A DNA stretch of 64,000 nt from Zoogloeaceae bacterium. GTDB taxonomy: Bacteria; Pseudomonadota; Gammaproteobacteria; Burkholderiales; Rhodocyclaceae. Numbering within the stretch: the first letter of the stretch is position 1; every line of letters starts with the position of its first letter. The notes beneath the pieces are model-generated. The model ran no database searches, had not been told where the DNA came from, and worked only from the letters and a program-made list of their open reading frames with translations. Positions 7,780-16,991 of the stretch are shown in pieces. The DNA is taken from the NCBI GenBank assembly GCA_024235635.1, contig JACKMA010000003.1:434001-498000 (forward strand), given 5' to 3'. The position numbers and the translations under genes were made by a program.

Positions 7780-9677
7780 GACTGTTCTTCAGGTTTGCAG
7801 CCGCGGCGCTGATGTGTTCGACCTGTGCCGCGGCCCAGGCCGATGCGCGGGTCATCGTGAAACTTCGTGATCAGGCGGTCGGCCTGCGCCAGGCCCAAGC
7901 CGTCGAACGCACCCGCTCGCTGGCCCAGCGACTCGGCATCGCGCTCGCCCACCGCAGCCAGCCCGCACCCGGCATGCTGGCACTGCAGGCAAGCGACATC
8001 TCGATCGACGATCTGCTGGCGCGCCTCGCGGACGATCCCGCGGTCGAGTTCGCCGTCGAGGATCGGCTGCGGACGGCCCGCGCCCGACCCAACGACACGC
8101 TCTACGATTCCCAGTGGTACCTGCAGTCGAGCGAAGTCTCGGCAATCGCCGCGGACCAGGCCTGGGACATCGTCACCGGCGACGGCTCGGTCGTCGTCGC
8201 GGTACTCGACACCGGCATCCGTCCCGAGCATCCGGATCTCGCACCGCGGCTGGTGCCGGGCTACGACTTCATCACCGATCCTGCCTTGTCCGGCGACGGC
8301 GACGGCCGCGACGCCGACCCGATCGACGTCGGCGACTTCATCGACGCCGCAGCCCAGAGCGACCCCGACCTGCAGGCGATCTGCGGTGCATCGCTGCTGG
8401 CCCAGGACAGCAGCTGGCACGGCACCCGGGTCGCCGGCGTGGTCGCCGCCGCCGGCAACAATTCGACCGGCATCAGTGGTGTCGCCTGGAATACCCGGAT
8501 CCAGCCGGTGCGGGTGCTCGGCAAATGCGGCGGCTTCGATTCGGACATCATCGCGGCGATGCGCTGGGCGGGCGGCCTGGCGGTACCGGGCGTCGACCTC
8601 AACCCGACGCCGGCCCGCGTCGTCAATCTCAGTCTCGGCGGCGAAGGCGCCTGCACCGCCGCCTACAACCAGGCGATCCAGGAACTGCTGGCGCGCGACG
8701 TGCTCGTCGTGAGCTCCGCCGGCAACGAGACCGGGCCGGTCGAGTCACCCGCCAACTGCGCGTCGACGCTCGCCGTCGGCGGCCTGCGACACATCGGCAC
8801 CAAGGTCGGTTACAGCAGCCTCGGCGCGGAGGTCGATGTCAGCGCACCGGCCGGCAATTGCGTGACGACCACGCTGCCCTGCCTGTTCCCGATCGACACC
8901 ACCAGCAATGCCGGCACGACGACGCCCGGCGCCTCGACCTATACCGACGGCAACTCGCCGAACATCGGTACCAGCTTCAGCGCGCCCCAGGCAGCGGGCG
9001 TCGCCGCGCTGATGTTGAGCGCCAATCCGTCGCTCGGGCCGAACGACCTGATCGATCGCATCAAGAGCACCGCACGACCGTTTCCCCAGGATCCGACGAT
9101 CCCGACCTGCCCGCAGACGGCTACCGGGGTCGACAACATCGGCCAGTGCAACTGCACGACCACGACCTGCGGCGCCGGCATGCTCGACGCCGGTGCGGCA
9201 GTGGCCGCGGCGGCTGCACCGGTGGCCGCGATCACTGCCCCGGCCACCGCGACCGCCGGCACCACCATCACGCTCGACGCGGCGGCCAGCACGGCAATGG
9301 CCGGGCGCACCATCGTCGACTGGCTGTGGACCATCGTCAGCGCGCCGGCCGGTGCCAGCCTGACCTCGGCCGGCGCCGAAAGCACCGGACTGCAACTGCC
9401 CGCCGAGGGCAGCTACCTGGTCCGCGTCACGATCACCGATTCATCGGGCGCCAGCGACGAGGCGGTGCATGCCGTCACGGTGTCGGCGGCAGTGGCACCC
9501 CCGGTCACCACCCAGCCCGAGGCGAGCGGCGGCGGTGGCGGAGGCGGCGATGCCGGATGGCTGCTGCCGTTGATGCTGCTGCTTGCATGGCCGTGGCTCG
9601 GTGAACGTCCGCGCTGCCTGCGCCGGTCCCCTAAAGAGATCGATCGCCCCTCCGTTGACTGCAGGACACGCAACTGA
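7776..9677 (+). CDS. Subtilisin-like serine protease (S8) with PKD-like domain and GlyGly-CTERM-like tail
   Basis: 633 aa from ATG 7776. Signal peptide (about 1-23, ending AAAQA), then a propeptide beginning DARVIVKL (about 24-105). The catalytic domain has Asp145 in VVAVLDTGIRPEHPD, His215 in SSWHGTRVAGVV and Ser400 in GTSFSAPQAAG. A beta-sandwich PKD/Ig-like domain follows at about 490-580. The C-terminus is a run of glycines, then DAGWLLPLMLLLAWPW, then a basic end, the layout of GlyGly-CTERM tails that rhombosortase trims for sorting to the surface or type II secretion. The tail runs about 25 residues past the basic cluster, longer than usual. Broad-specificity extracellular proteolysis is the expected role. 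Confidence 0.9.
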   Translation: MRLFFRFAAAALMCSTCAAAQADARVIVKLRDQAVGLRQAQAVERTRSLAQRLGIALAHRSQPAPGMLALQASDISIDDLLARLADDPAVEFAVEDRLRTARARPNDTLYDSQWYLQSSEVSAIAADQAWDIVTGDGSVVVAVLDTGIRPEHPDLAPRLVPGYDFITDPALSGDGDGRDADPIDVGDFIDAAAQSDPDLQAICGASLLAQDSSWHGTRVAGVVAAAGNNSTGISGVAWNTRIQPVRVLGKCGGFDSDIIAAMRWAGGLAVPGVDLNPTPARVVNLSLGGEGACTAAYNQAIQELLARDVLVVSSAGNETGPVESPANCASTLAVGGLRHIGTKVGYSSLGAEVDVSAPAGNCVTTTLPCLFPIDTTSNAGTTTPGASTYTDGNSPNIGTSFSAPQAAGVAALMLSANPSLGPNDLIDRIKSTARPFPQDPTIPTCPQTATGVDNIGQCNCTTTTCGAGMLDAGAAVAAAAAPVAAITAPATATAGTTITLDAAASTAMAGRTIVDWLWTIVSAPAGASLTSAGAESTGLQLPAEGSYLVRVTITDSSGASDEAVHAVTVSAAVAPPVTTQPEASGGGGGGGDAGWLLPLMLLLAWPWLGERPRCLRRSPKEIDRPSVDCRTRN

Positions 9678-9686
9678 GGAACCGTG

Positions 9687-10091
9687 ATGAAACCGGGCCC
9701 CGTGGAGCGCCGCAGTTCGCAGCGCATCGTCACCCGACAACTCGGCCGGAACCGCTTCTGGCTGTCCTGGTATGCCGGTCGCGTGCTGCTCGAGAACCTG
9801 TCGGTCGACGGTTTCTCGATCAGCCTGTCGACACCGCCGGCAAGTGATCGTCCGTTCGAGTTCCTGCTCGAACGTGACGGTACGCTGGGCGGCGTCAGCG
9901 GCCTCGCCCAGGTCGTGAACTACAGCAGCGACGTCAATGGCGGTATCGCCGGCTGCCGCTTCCTTTCGCTGCACGAAGACGCGAGCGAACGCCTCACCGA
10001 CTGGCTCGCGGGCCATGTACTCGATGTCGCCGCGGTGCCGGTGACGGACATCGAGGCCGAGGACATCGTGCTCGGCCCGTCCATCGTCTGA
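9687..10091 (+). CDS. PilZ-domain protein
   Basis: 134 aa from ATG 9687, six bases after GAGGA; the GTG at 9684 is closer than normal. The N-terminal RRSSQR fits the PilZ RxxxR cyclic-di-GMP motif and ENLSVDGFS fits (D/N)xSxxG about 30 residues on, so c-di-GMP binding is likely. The later strands (GLAQVVNYSSDVNGGIAGCRF) match the beta-barrel. Single-domain PilZ proteins act as adaptors in motility, pili or exopolysaccharide export. It starts nine bases after the protease stop, so it may be co-transcribed with it, though it is not obviously linked in function. Confidence 0.82.
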   Translation: MKPGPVERRSSQRIVTRQLGRNRFWLSWYAGRVLLENLSVDGFSISLSTPPASDRPFEFLLERDGTLGGVSGLAQVVNYSSDVNGGIAGCRFLSLHEDASERLTDWLAGHVLDVAAVPVTDIEAEDIVLGPSIV

Positions 10092-10134
10092 CGCCCCACC
10101 TGCATCGCGACCGCTGCCGCGGTCCCGTTCCGAC

Positions 10135-10563
10135 TCAGCCCTTGACCACCATCACCGAACAGTCGGCCAGTTGCACGACCCTCGACGCGCAGGAGCCGAG
10201 CAGCGTCTTTTCCAGACCCTTGGCATGGGACGGAATGACGATCAGGTCTACGCCGAGGCGTCCGGCCTGGCCCGCGATCTGCTCGGCCGGATTGCCCTGG
10301 GCGACCAGCGGCACGGTGCGGATCCCGGCCGGGAATGTCTCGGCGACATAGGCGCGCAAGGCCTTGGCGACCTCCTTGGTGGCCTTTTCCATCGCCGAAT
10401 CGGGAAAGAAGGATGCAACCAGCGGCATGCCGAAGCCGGGCAGCACGGTCAGCACGAACAGCTCCGCGTCATGGCGGACAGCCTCCTCGCTGGCGAAGTC
10501 CACCGCCTTCTTGGCGAGGCGGGTCTCCTGCAAATCGATCGGCAACAGGATCTTCTCGATCAT
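10135..10563 (-). CDS. Universal stress protein, UspA family, TRAP-associated
   Basis: 142 aa with the standard Usp fold: MIEKILLPIDL start, central Asp, and the nucleotide-loop region IPSHAKGLEKTLLGSCASRVV, close to the ATP-binding Gx2Gx9G(S/T) motif but with the first glycine replaced. It is the last gene after the TRAP permease, 57 bp downstream. UspA partners encoded in TRAP operons (TeaD of Halomonas) bind ATP and tune transport, so a regulatory role on this transporter is the best guess. It converges with the PilZ gene, 43 bp away. Confidence 0.85.
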   Translation of the reverse strand: MIEKILLPIDLQETRLAKKAVDFASEEAVRHDAELFVLTVLPGFGMPLVASFFPDSAMEKATKEVAKALRAYVAETFPAGIRTVPLVAQGNPAEQIAGQAGRLGVDLIVIPSHAKGLEKTLLGSCASRVVQLADCSVMVVKG

Positions 10564-10620
10564 CGTCTTTCCCCGTTCGAATGGGTCACGCGTGCAGCGG
10601 CAGGGTCGGCGGCGGACGGC

Positions 10621-13206
10621 CTAGCCAGCACCGGCCTTGCGTCGGCGGAGTTGCAGCATCGCCACCAGGGCCAGCAGCAACGTCGCCGGGATGAACATCA
10701 ACTGCTTCGGCGGGCGATCCGCCTCGACCCGGATATCGAGAATCTGCCAGTCGAAATCGAGGCCGGCCTGCTGTGCCGGACTGCCGAACATGACGTTGTC
10801 GGCGACCACCTTGCCATCGTCCTCGACGCGGGTCTCCAGGCCGGCGTTGGTCAGCCGCTCTTCGCCAGAGCCCGCCGGTCCCATCGGCAACTGGACGGCC
10901 TTTTCGACCACATCGCCGTCGATCGTCTCGCCCTTGACCATCATTACCAACTTGCCGTCCGGCGGGAGCTGCTCGGCGAACTGCGTGATTTCGGTGGCCG
11001 GCACCACCCGGGTCGGCTCGTACACCATGTCCCACCAGTAGCCCGGGCGGAAGAAGGTGAAGGTCACCAGCAGCAGGGCAGCGGACTCCCACAGCCGGCT
11101 GCGGGTCAGCCAGTAGCCCTGGGTCGCGGCCGCGAACAGCAGCATGCCGACCAGGGCGCCGACGATCACGACGATCAGTTCGAACCAGCCGTCGATGCCG
11201 ATCAGCAGCAGCTGGGTATTGAAGATGAACATGAAGGGCAGGATCGCCGTGCGGATGTCGTACATGAAACCCTGGATACCGGTCTTGATCGGGTCGCTCT
11301 TGGCGATCGCCGCCGCGGCAAAGGCGGCCAGCCCGACCGGCGGCGTGTCGTCGGCGAGGATGCCGAAATAGAACACGAACATGTGAACCGCCACCAGCGG
11401 GATGATCAGCCCCTCGTTCGATGCCAGTGAGACCACGACCGGGGCCATCAGGCTCGACACGACGATGTAATTGGCCGTGGTGGGCAGGCCCATGCCGAGC
11501 ACGATGCAGATGATCGCGGTGAAGACAAGTGCCAGCATCAGGTTGCCGCCGGAGATCAGTTCGACGAACTCGATCATCACCTGGCCGATGCCGGTCAGCG
11601 TGATCGTGCCGACGACGATGCCGGCGGCCGCGGTGGCGACACCGATACCGATCATGTTGCGCGCCCCGATCACCAGCCCGTCGATGCATTCGTCCAGGCC
11701 CTGCCGCATGGTTCCGGTACCAGGCCGACCGCGGAAGGCCGCAAGCAACGGGCGCTGGGTCAGCACGATGCCGATCATCAGCACGGTCGCCCAGAACGCC
11801 GCCAGCCCTGGCGAGAAGCGCTCGACGATCAGGCACCACATCAGCACGACGATCGGCAACAGGAAGTACAGGCCTACCTTGACGGTCGGTCCGATTTCGG
11901 GCAATTGCAGCACCGGATCGTCGGGATCGTCCATCTCGAGTTCCGGATAGCGCGCCGCAAACTTGAGCAAGCCGACGTATGCAGCCGCAACCAGCAAAGC
12001 GACGATGTAGATCGCGCCTCCGCCAGCCAGCGTCTTGATCCAGCCGATGCCGTAATACACCGCCAGGCCGATCACGCTGGTACCGGCAACGATGCCGGCG
12101 AAACTCGCCAGTTTCTCGGCCAGCGTGCTCTGGCTGCGGCGCGGCAGGCCCTGCATGTCGGCCTTCAGGGCCTCCAGATGGACGATGTAGACCAGCGCGA
12201 TGTAGGAGATCACCGCGGGCAGGATTGCGTGCTTGATCACCTCGATGTAGCTGATGCCGACGTACTCGATCATCAGAAATGCGGCTGCCCCCATCACCGG
12301 TGGCGTGAGTTGGCCGTTGGTCGACCCTGCCACCTCGACCGCCCCCGCCTTGACGCCGGAAAAGCCGACCCGCTTCATCAGCGGGATCGTGAACGTGCCG
12401 GTGGTGGCGACATTGGCGATCGACGAACCGGAGATCAGGCCGGTGGCCGCGGACGCCACCACCGCCGCCTTGGCCGGACCGCCCCGCATGTGGCCGAGCA
12501 GCGCGAAGGCCATCTTGATGAAGTAGTTGCCCGCACCGGCCTTCTCCAACATCGCGCCGAACAGCACGAACAGGAACACGAAACTGCTGGAGACACCGAG
12601 CGCGACGCCGAACACGCCTTCGGTGGTGAGCCACTGGTGCGACATCACCTTGGCCAGGCTCTGGCCCTTATGGGCGATCACCTCCGGCATGTACGGCCCG
12701 AAGAAGGTGTAGATCAGGAACACCGACGCAACAATCATCAGCGGTGGTCCCAGCGACCGGCGCGTGGCCTCCAGCAGCAATACCATGCCGACGATGCCGA
12801 CCACCAGATCGATCGTGGTCGGCGCGCCTGAGCGGCCCGACAGGTCCTGGTAAAAGGCAAAGATGTAGGCCGCACTGGCAGCGGCGAGCAGCGCGAACAC
12901 CCAATCCACGATCGGGATGTGATCGCGCGGTGAGGCGGCAAAGGCGGGATAGGCCGTGTATGCCAGGAACAGGGCAAAGGCCAGATGGATCGAGCGGACC
13001 TCGGTATCGTTGAACACACCGATACCGGCGATGAACGGTAGCGGCGAGGCCACCCAAAGCTGAAACAGCGACCATGCGAGCGCCGTGTAGAAAAGGATGC
13101 GGCCCGGCAGACCTGCGGGCTGGCGTGCCCCGCTGTCGGTCTTGGCGACCATTTCCTGCAGGTCCTGATCCGATTGTCCAGCTTGCCTTGCGGACGAATC
13201 CCCCAT
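10621..13206 (-). CDS. TRAP transporter permease, fused small and large subunits (DctQM type)
   Basis: 861 aa from ATG 13206, with GGGAGG in front; an upstream in-frame ATG would add an arginine-rich stretch with no membrane logic. The first ~200 residues are the small-subunit-like four-helix part, the middle the ~12-helix DctM part with the conserved loops GLISGSSIANVATTGTFTIP and LGMGLPTTANYIV. The last ~170 residues form a soluble region between two hydrophobic segments, matching DUF3394 of TAXI-type permeases. It uses the sodium or proton gradient to take up a substrate delivered by the receptor encoded just upstream. Expected in the inner membrane. Confidence 0.93.
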   Translation of the reverse strand: MGDSSARQAGQSDQDLQEMVAKTDSGARQPAGLPGRILFYTALAWSLFQLWVASPLPFIAGIGVFNDTEVRSIHLAFALFLAYTAYPAFAASPRDHIPIVDWVFALLAAASAAYIFAFYQDLSGRSGAPTTIDLVVGIVGMVLLLEATRRSLGPPLMIVASVFLIYTFFGPYMPEVIAHKGQSLAKVMSHQWLTTEGVFGVALGVSSSFVFLFVLFGAMLEKAGAGNYFIKMAFALLGHMRGGPAKAAVVASAATGLISGSSIANVATTGTFTIPLMKRVGFSGVKAGAVEVAGSTNGQLTPPVMGAAAFLMIEYVGISYIEVIKHAILPAVISYIALVYIVHLEALKADMQGLPRRSQSTLAEKLASFAGIVAGTSVIGLAVYYGIGWIKTLAGGGAIYIVALLVAAAYVGLLKFAARYPELEMDDPDDPVLQLPEIGPTVKVGLYFLLPIVVLMWCLIVERFSPGLAAFWATVLMIGIVLTQRPLLAAFRGRPGTGTMRQGLDECIDGLVIGARNMIGIGVATAAAGIVVGTITLTGIGQVMIEFVELISGGNLMLALVFTAIICIVLGMGLPTTANYIVVSSLMAPVVVSLASNEGLIIPLVAVHMFVFYFGILADDTPPVGLAAFAAAAIAKSDPIKTGIQGFMYDIRTAILPFMFIFNTQLLLIGIDGWFELIVVIVGALVGMLLFAAATQGYWLTRSRLWESAALLLVTFTFFRPGYWWDMVYEPTRVVPATEITQFAEQLPPDGKLVMMVKGETIDGDVVEKAVQLPMGPAGSGEERLTNAGLETRVEDDGKVVADNVMFGSPAQQAGLDFDWQILDIRVEADRPPKQLMFIPATLLLALVAMLQLRRRKAGAG

Positions 13207-13344
13207 CTCTGACCTCCCGTTCGACGCCGTTCGGTTCGATTTCGCCGGCCGCTGCCATGGCTGCGTCCGTTTCGTCGGCTCGCGCCGGCGGACGCGGCCG
13301 GCGTCCGGCCCGGGGCGACGGGCACCCGGGCCGGTGCGCGGCAA

Positions 13345-14316
13345 TCACATCAGGCCGGCTTCCTTGTAGTACTTCACTGCGCCGTCATGCAGCGGAGCCG
13401 ACAGACCTTCCTTGACCATTTCCTCCTTGGTGAGGTTCTCGAAGGCCGGGTGCAGCTTGCGGAAGTCGTCGAAGTTGTCGAATACCGCCTTCACCACCGC
13501 ATGGACCACCTCCGGTGGCGTCTTGGTGGACGAGACGAACGTGGCCGCAACGCCGAAGGTCTTGGTGTCGTCCGGATTGCCCTGGTACATCCCACCGGGG
13601 ATCGTCGCCTTACGGTAGTAGGCGTTGTCGGCGACCAGCTTGTCGATGGCCGGGCCCTCGACATTGACCAAGACCGTGTCGCAGGTCGTGGTCGCCTCCT
13701 TGATCGAGCCGGCCGGGTGACCCACGGTGTAGACCATCGCGTCGATCTTGTTGTCGCACAGCGCCTTCGACTGCTCGGCGGCCTTGAGCTCGGACGCCAG
13801 CGCGAAATCGTCCATGGTCCAGCCCAACGCCTGCATGACCACCTCCATGGTGCCGCGTTGACCCGAGCCCGGATTGCCGATATTCACGCGCTTGCCCTTC
13901 AGATCCGCGAAGTTCTTGATGCCGGAATCCGCCCTCGCGACGACGGTGAAGGGCTCGGCGTGCACCGAGAACACGGCCCGCAGCTCCTTGTTCGGGCCCT
14001 GCTCGGCGAACTGGCTGGTGCCGTGATAGGCGTGGTACTGCCAATCCGACTGGGCAACGCCCATGTCGAGTTCACCGGCCCGGATGGTATTGAGGTTGTA
14101 GACCGAGCCACCGGTGGACTCGACCGAGCAACGGATGCCGTGCTCCTTGCGGCCCTTGTTCACCAACCTGCAGATGGCGCCCCCGGTCGGATAGTAGACG
14201 CCCGTCACGCCGCCGGTACCGATCGTGATAAAGGTGTCGGCGGCCAGCGCCAAGGTCGAGGTTGCGGTCAGCGCCGCGGCAAGAATGGACGCGAAGACAA
14301 ACTTTCTGGTCTGCAT
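13345..14316 (-). CDS. TAXI-family TRAP solute-binding protein
   Basis: 323 aa from ATG 14316, with GAGGAGGAG upstream. Signal peptide (MQTRKFVFASILAAALTATSTLALA) followed by the TAXI hallmark TFITIGTGGVTGVYYPTGGAICRLVN and the ligand-site strand STGGSVYNLNTIRAGELDMGVAQSD (both partly quoted). TAXI receptors bind glutamate, 2-oxoglutarate or related small acids in the periplasm and hand them to the fused permease. The permease gene begins 138 bp downstream on the same strand. The nearby DadA-type oxidase suggests an amino acid or imino acid ligand, which is inference. Confidence 0.93.
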   Translation of the reverse strand: MQTRKFVFASILAAALTATSTLALAADTFITIGTGGVTGVYYPTGGAICRLVNKGRKEHGIRCSVESTGGSVYNLNTIRAGELDMGVAQSDWQYHAYHGTSQFAEQGPNKELRAVFSVHAEPFTVVARADSGIKNFADLKGKRVNIGNPGSGQRGTMEVVMQALGWTMDDFALASELKAAEQSKALCDNKIDAMVYTVGHPAGSIKEATTTCDTVLVNVEGPAIDKLVADNAYYRKATIPGGMYQGNPDDTKTFGVAATFVSSTKTPPEVVHAVVKAVFDNFDDFRKLHPAFENLTKEEMVKEGLSAPLHDGAVKYYKEAGLM

Positions 14317-14543
14317 GAAACTCCTCCTCGTTGGTGAACTGGTGCGGATGTCGGCGCGCGCACGGCGTGAGCCGATGCCGATGACTGGCCACCGGTACGC
14401 ACGATCGACGGCGCCCGCGACGGGCGACTGGCACCGGTCGGCGGCCTGCTCGACCGGTGGCGGGGGTGCCCATCCATGGTTTAAGGATATACCTCGAATC
14501 CGCCGCTCGCCCCGCGGATGGCCGATCTGCAGGAAAAAAACGG

Positions 14544-15869
14544 TCACCGGGCCCCCTCCTCGACCGCCCGGCCGCGGCCGAAAACCGAAGCAAATGCCCG
14601 GGCGGAGCCCGCAGGCGGGCCAGTGAGCGCGAATGGCCGATCCGGCACCGGAGTGCCGCGGTCGACGAGTTGCGCGGCGAGCAGTCCGGCGCTGCCGGCC
14701 GCCAGGGTGAATCCGAGCGCGCCGTGTCCGACATTGAGCCACAGCCCGTCGATGCCGCTGGCACCGATGATCGGCGTGCCGCCGGGCGTTGCCGGCCGCA
14801 GGCCGGCCCAGGCTTGCAGGTCGGACAGATCGACGGCATCGCCGAACCAGCGTCCGGCCTCGCGTGCGAGGGTCGCAATCCGGTCGGCCCGGGCCGTTTC
14901 GTCGTAGCCGACGATGTCGGCCATGCCGGCCACCCGCAGCCGATCGCCGATGCGGGCATAGACGATGCGGCGCCCCTGGTCGGTCACGCTGACCACCGGG
15001 GCACCGTCTTCGCGGACGACCTTCGGGCTGATGCTGTAGCCCTTCAGCGGATACAGCGGCAGCGCGATGCCGAGTGGGCGCAGCAGGCTGCCCGCCAGCA
15101 CGCCGTTGGCGATCACGCAGGCATCGGCCGTGATCGTGCGGCGATCGGTACGCACCGAACGGAATCGGCCGCGGGACAGCTCGATCGACTGCGCGCGTTC
15201 CGAGAGCAGAATGCGAGTGGGCGTTGCGGCCATGCGCAGCCCGCGTTCGAAGGCCCGACACAAGGCCAGGCAATCGCCCACCTCCTCGTCCGGCGTGAAG
15301 ATGCCGCCGACCAGCGCGGGCGCGACCCGCGCCAGCGCCGGCTCAAGCGCGCAGCAGGCGCGAACGTCGAGCACCTGTTGCGGCTCATGGTCGGTCGCCG
15401 ACGCTGCCAGTCCGCGACAGGCCGCCGCGAACGCGCGGCGCTCGCGATAGACGATCAGCTTGCCATTGCGTCTCCAGTCGAAATCGAATGCCGGGTCGGC
15501 CGCCAGGTCGCCGACCAGCTGCCGACTGTAAAGCGACAACGGAGCCAGCGCCGCGATCGACGCGGCGCGGTCGCGGTGGTTGCATGCCCGCAGAAACGCC
15601 AGCAGCCACCGCCACTGAGCCGGATCGAGGCGCAGTCGCAGACGGACCGGCGCGTCTCGACCGAGCAGCCATCGCGGATAGCCGGCAAACAGGGCCGGAT
15701 CCGCCAGCGGGGCGATATAGCGGTACGAGAGCTGGCCACCGTTGGCCTGGCTGGCGCCGAGCCCGACCGATTCGCGCGACTCGACCAGGCTTACAGAATG
15801 CCCGTCACGTTGGAGATACCAGGCGGTGGCAAGGCCGATGATGCCGCCGCCGACGACGCAGATTTCCAT
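14544..15869 (-). CDS. FAD-dependent D-amino-acid dehydrogenase-like oxidoreductase (DadA type)
   Basis: 441 aa. The N-terminal Rossmann motif VVGGGIIGLATAWYLQRDG binds FAD, and the family signatures are present: QANGGQLSYRYIAPLADP near residue 40, the substrate-domain strand LYPLKGYSISP, and the C-terminal FAD contact GLWLNVGHGALGFTLAAGSAGLLA. It should oxidise a D-amino acid or a cyclic imino acid and pass electrons to the respiratory chain from the inner membrane face. It lies 227 bp upstream of the TAXI gene on the same strand and is divergent from a LysR regulator 118 bp away. No transmembrane anchor is apparent. Confidence 0.87.
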   Translation of the reverse strand: MEICVVGGGIIGLATAWYLQRDGHSVSLVESRESVGLGASQANGGQLSYRYIAPLADPALFAGYPRWLLGRDAPVRLRLRLDPAQWRWLLAFLRACNHRDRAASIAALAPLSLYSRQLVGDLAADPAFDFDWRRNGKLIVYRERRAFAAACRGLAASATDHEPQQVLDVRACCALEPALARVAPALVGGIFTPDEEVGDCLALCRAFERGLRMAATPTRILLSERAQSIELSRGRFRSVRTDRRTITADACVIANGVLAGSLLRPLGIALPLYPLKGYSISPKVVREDGAPVVSVTDQGRRIVYARIGDRLRVAGMADIVGYDETARADRIATLAREAGRWFGDAVDLSDLQAWAGLRPATPGGTPIIGASGIDGLWLNVGHGALGFTLAAGSAGLLAAQLVDRGTPVPDRPFALTGPPAGSARAFASVFGRGRAVEEGAR

Positions 15870-15957
15870 GCCTTGAAGCTCAATCGATTCGGGCCGCGGA
15901 TTCGGCTCGGATCATTTCATGATAGGACTTGCAAGGCAGACACGGGTTTCGGATGAT

Positions 15958-15968
15958 TGAGTATCTCA
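15958..15968. promoter_or_regulatory. Candidate LysR operator in the divergent dadA-lysR intergenic region
   Basis: The 118-bp gap between the divergent DadA-like and LysR genes contains the perfect inverted repeat TGAG-TAT-CTCA, close to a second, looser dyad GTAT...ATAC spanning 15961-15984. LysR regulators normally bind a dyad in such a gap and control both directions. The region is also more AT-rich than its flanks, as expected of promoters. No clear -35/-10 pair was picked. Confidence 0.4.
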
Positions 15969-15987
15969 TGTCTTTACAACATACCTC

Positions 15988-16923
15988 GTGCGTCTGCGCC
16001 AGATCGAAATCTTCCGAGCCGTCATGCTCAGCGGTTCGGTCAGTGCCGCGGCCCGGATGCTCCACGTGTCGCAACCGGTGGTGTCGCGGATCGTTCGCCA
16101 TGCCGAACAGTCACTGGGGTTCGCACTGTTCGAACGCAGTCGAGGACGGCTGGTGGCAACGCCGGAAGCCGAGGCCCTCTACCGCCAGGTACGGCGCAGC
16201 TGGAACGAGATCGAGCGCATCGATGCGCTGGCCGAGAGCCTGCGCCAGGGCGGCGCCGGCGGGTTGCGCATCGCCGCGACCCCGACGCTGGCCGCCAGCC
16301 TGCTGCCACAGGCGGTGGCAGCAATGCGGCGGCATTATCCGGCGATGCAGTGCGATCTGTGGGCCATCCACACGCCCGAGATCGAGCAGCGGCTCGCCAC
16401 CCAGGAGATCGATGCCGGCATTGCGCTGGAGCCGCCCGAACGGGTCACCGTGGCGGTTTCACAGCTTGCCGAAACCGAGATCCTGCTGGCCGTGCCATGG
16501 CCATGGGTGACGTCACCGGATCCAGGCAGTCGGCAACTGACCGCCCGACCCTGCATCGCGCTGGCCGAAAGCACACCGCTGGGCGACGCACTGGCCGGGC
16601 TGCTGGAACGCGCCGGCTGGCAGGCCGACGCCGCCCTGCGCGTGCAGACCTATCGGATGGCGGGTTCGCTGGTCGAGCACGGCGCCGGCTATGCCTTCAT
16701 CGACGGTTTCACGGCGATCGATCTCGACCCGGCCAAGGTCGCGCTGTTCCGCCTGCGCCCATCGCTGCCGGTCCATCTGCACCTGATGCGGGCAAGCACC
16801 GCCGCCCCGTCGTTGAGCCTGCCGCGCCTCGAAAAGGAACTGCGGAAAGCGGCTCGATCACTGCTTGCCCGCCTGCCGGGTCGGCTCCAGCCCTCGGTGC
16901 TGTCGGTCGACGGCGCCCCATGA
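15988..16923 (+). CDS. LysR-family transcriptional regulator
   Basis: 311 aa from GTG 15988; no strong ribosome-binding site precedes it. The N-terminal winged helix MRLRQIEIFRAVMLSGSVSAAARMLHVSQPVVSRIVRHAE is the classic LysR domain (positions 1-60), followed by a linker helix and the two-lobe effector-binding domain starting GGLRIAATPTLAASLLPQAV at about 90. Ends in a proline/arginine-rich tail. By position it should control the divergent DadA-like gene and perhaps the transporter beyond. The domain resembles regulators of amino acid or opine catabolism such as NocR/OccR; the inducer is not known. Confidence 0.92.
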   Translation: MRLRQIEIFRAVMLSGSVSAAARMLHVSQPVVSRIVRHAEQSLGFALFERSRGRLVATPEAEALYRQVRRSWNEIERIDALAESLRQGGAGGLRIAATPTLAASLLPQAVAAMRRHYPAMQCDLWAIHTPEIEQRLATQEIDAGIALEPPERVTVAVSQLAETEILLAVPWPWVTSPDPGSRQLTARPCIALAESTPLGDALAGLLERAGWQADAALRVQTYRMAGSLVEHGAGYAFIDGFTAIDLDPAKVALFRLRPSLPVHLHLMRASTAAPSLSLPRLEKELRKAARSLLARLPGRLQPSVLSVDGAP

Positions 16924-16991
16924 CTGCCGGCCGCCATGCGCCGATCGCCTGCGGGCGGATCGCGCCCGTGCGGAGCCTACCGGCCAGTCGC

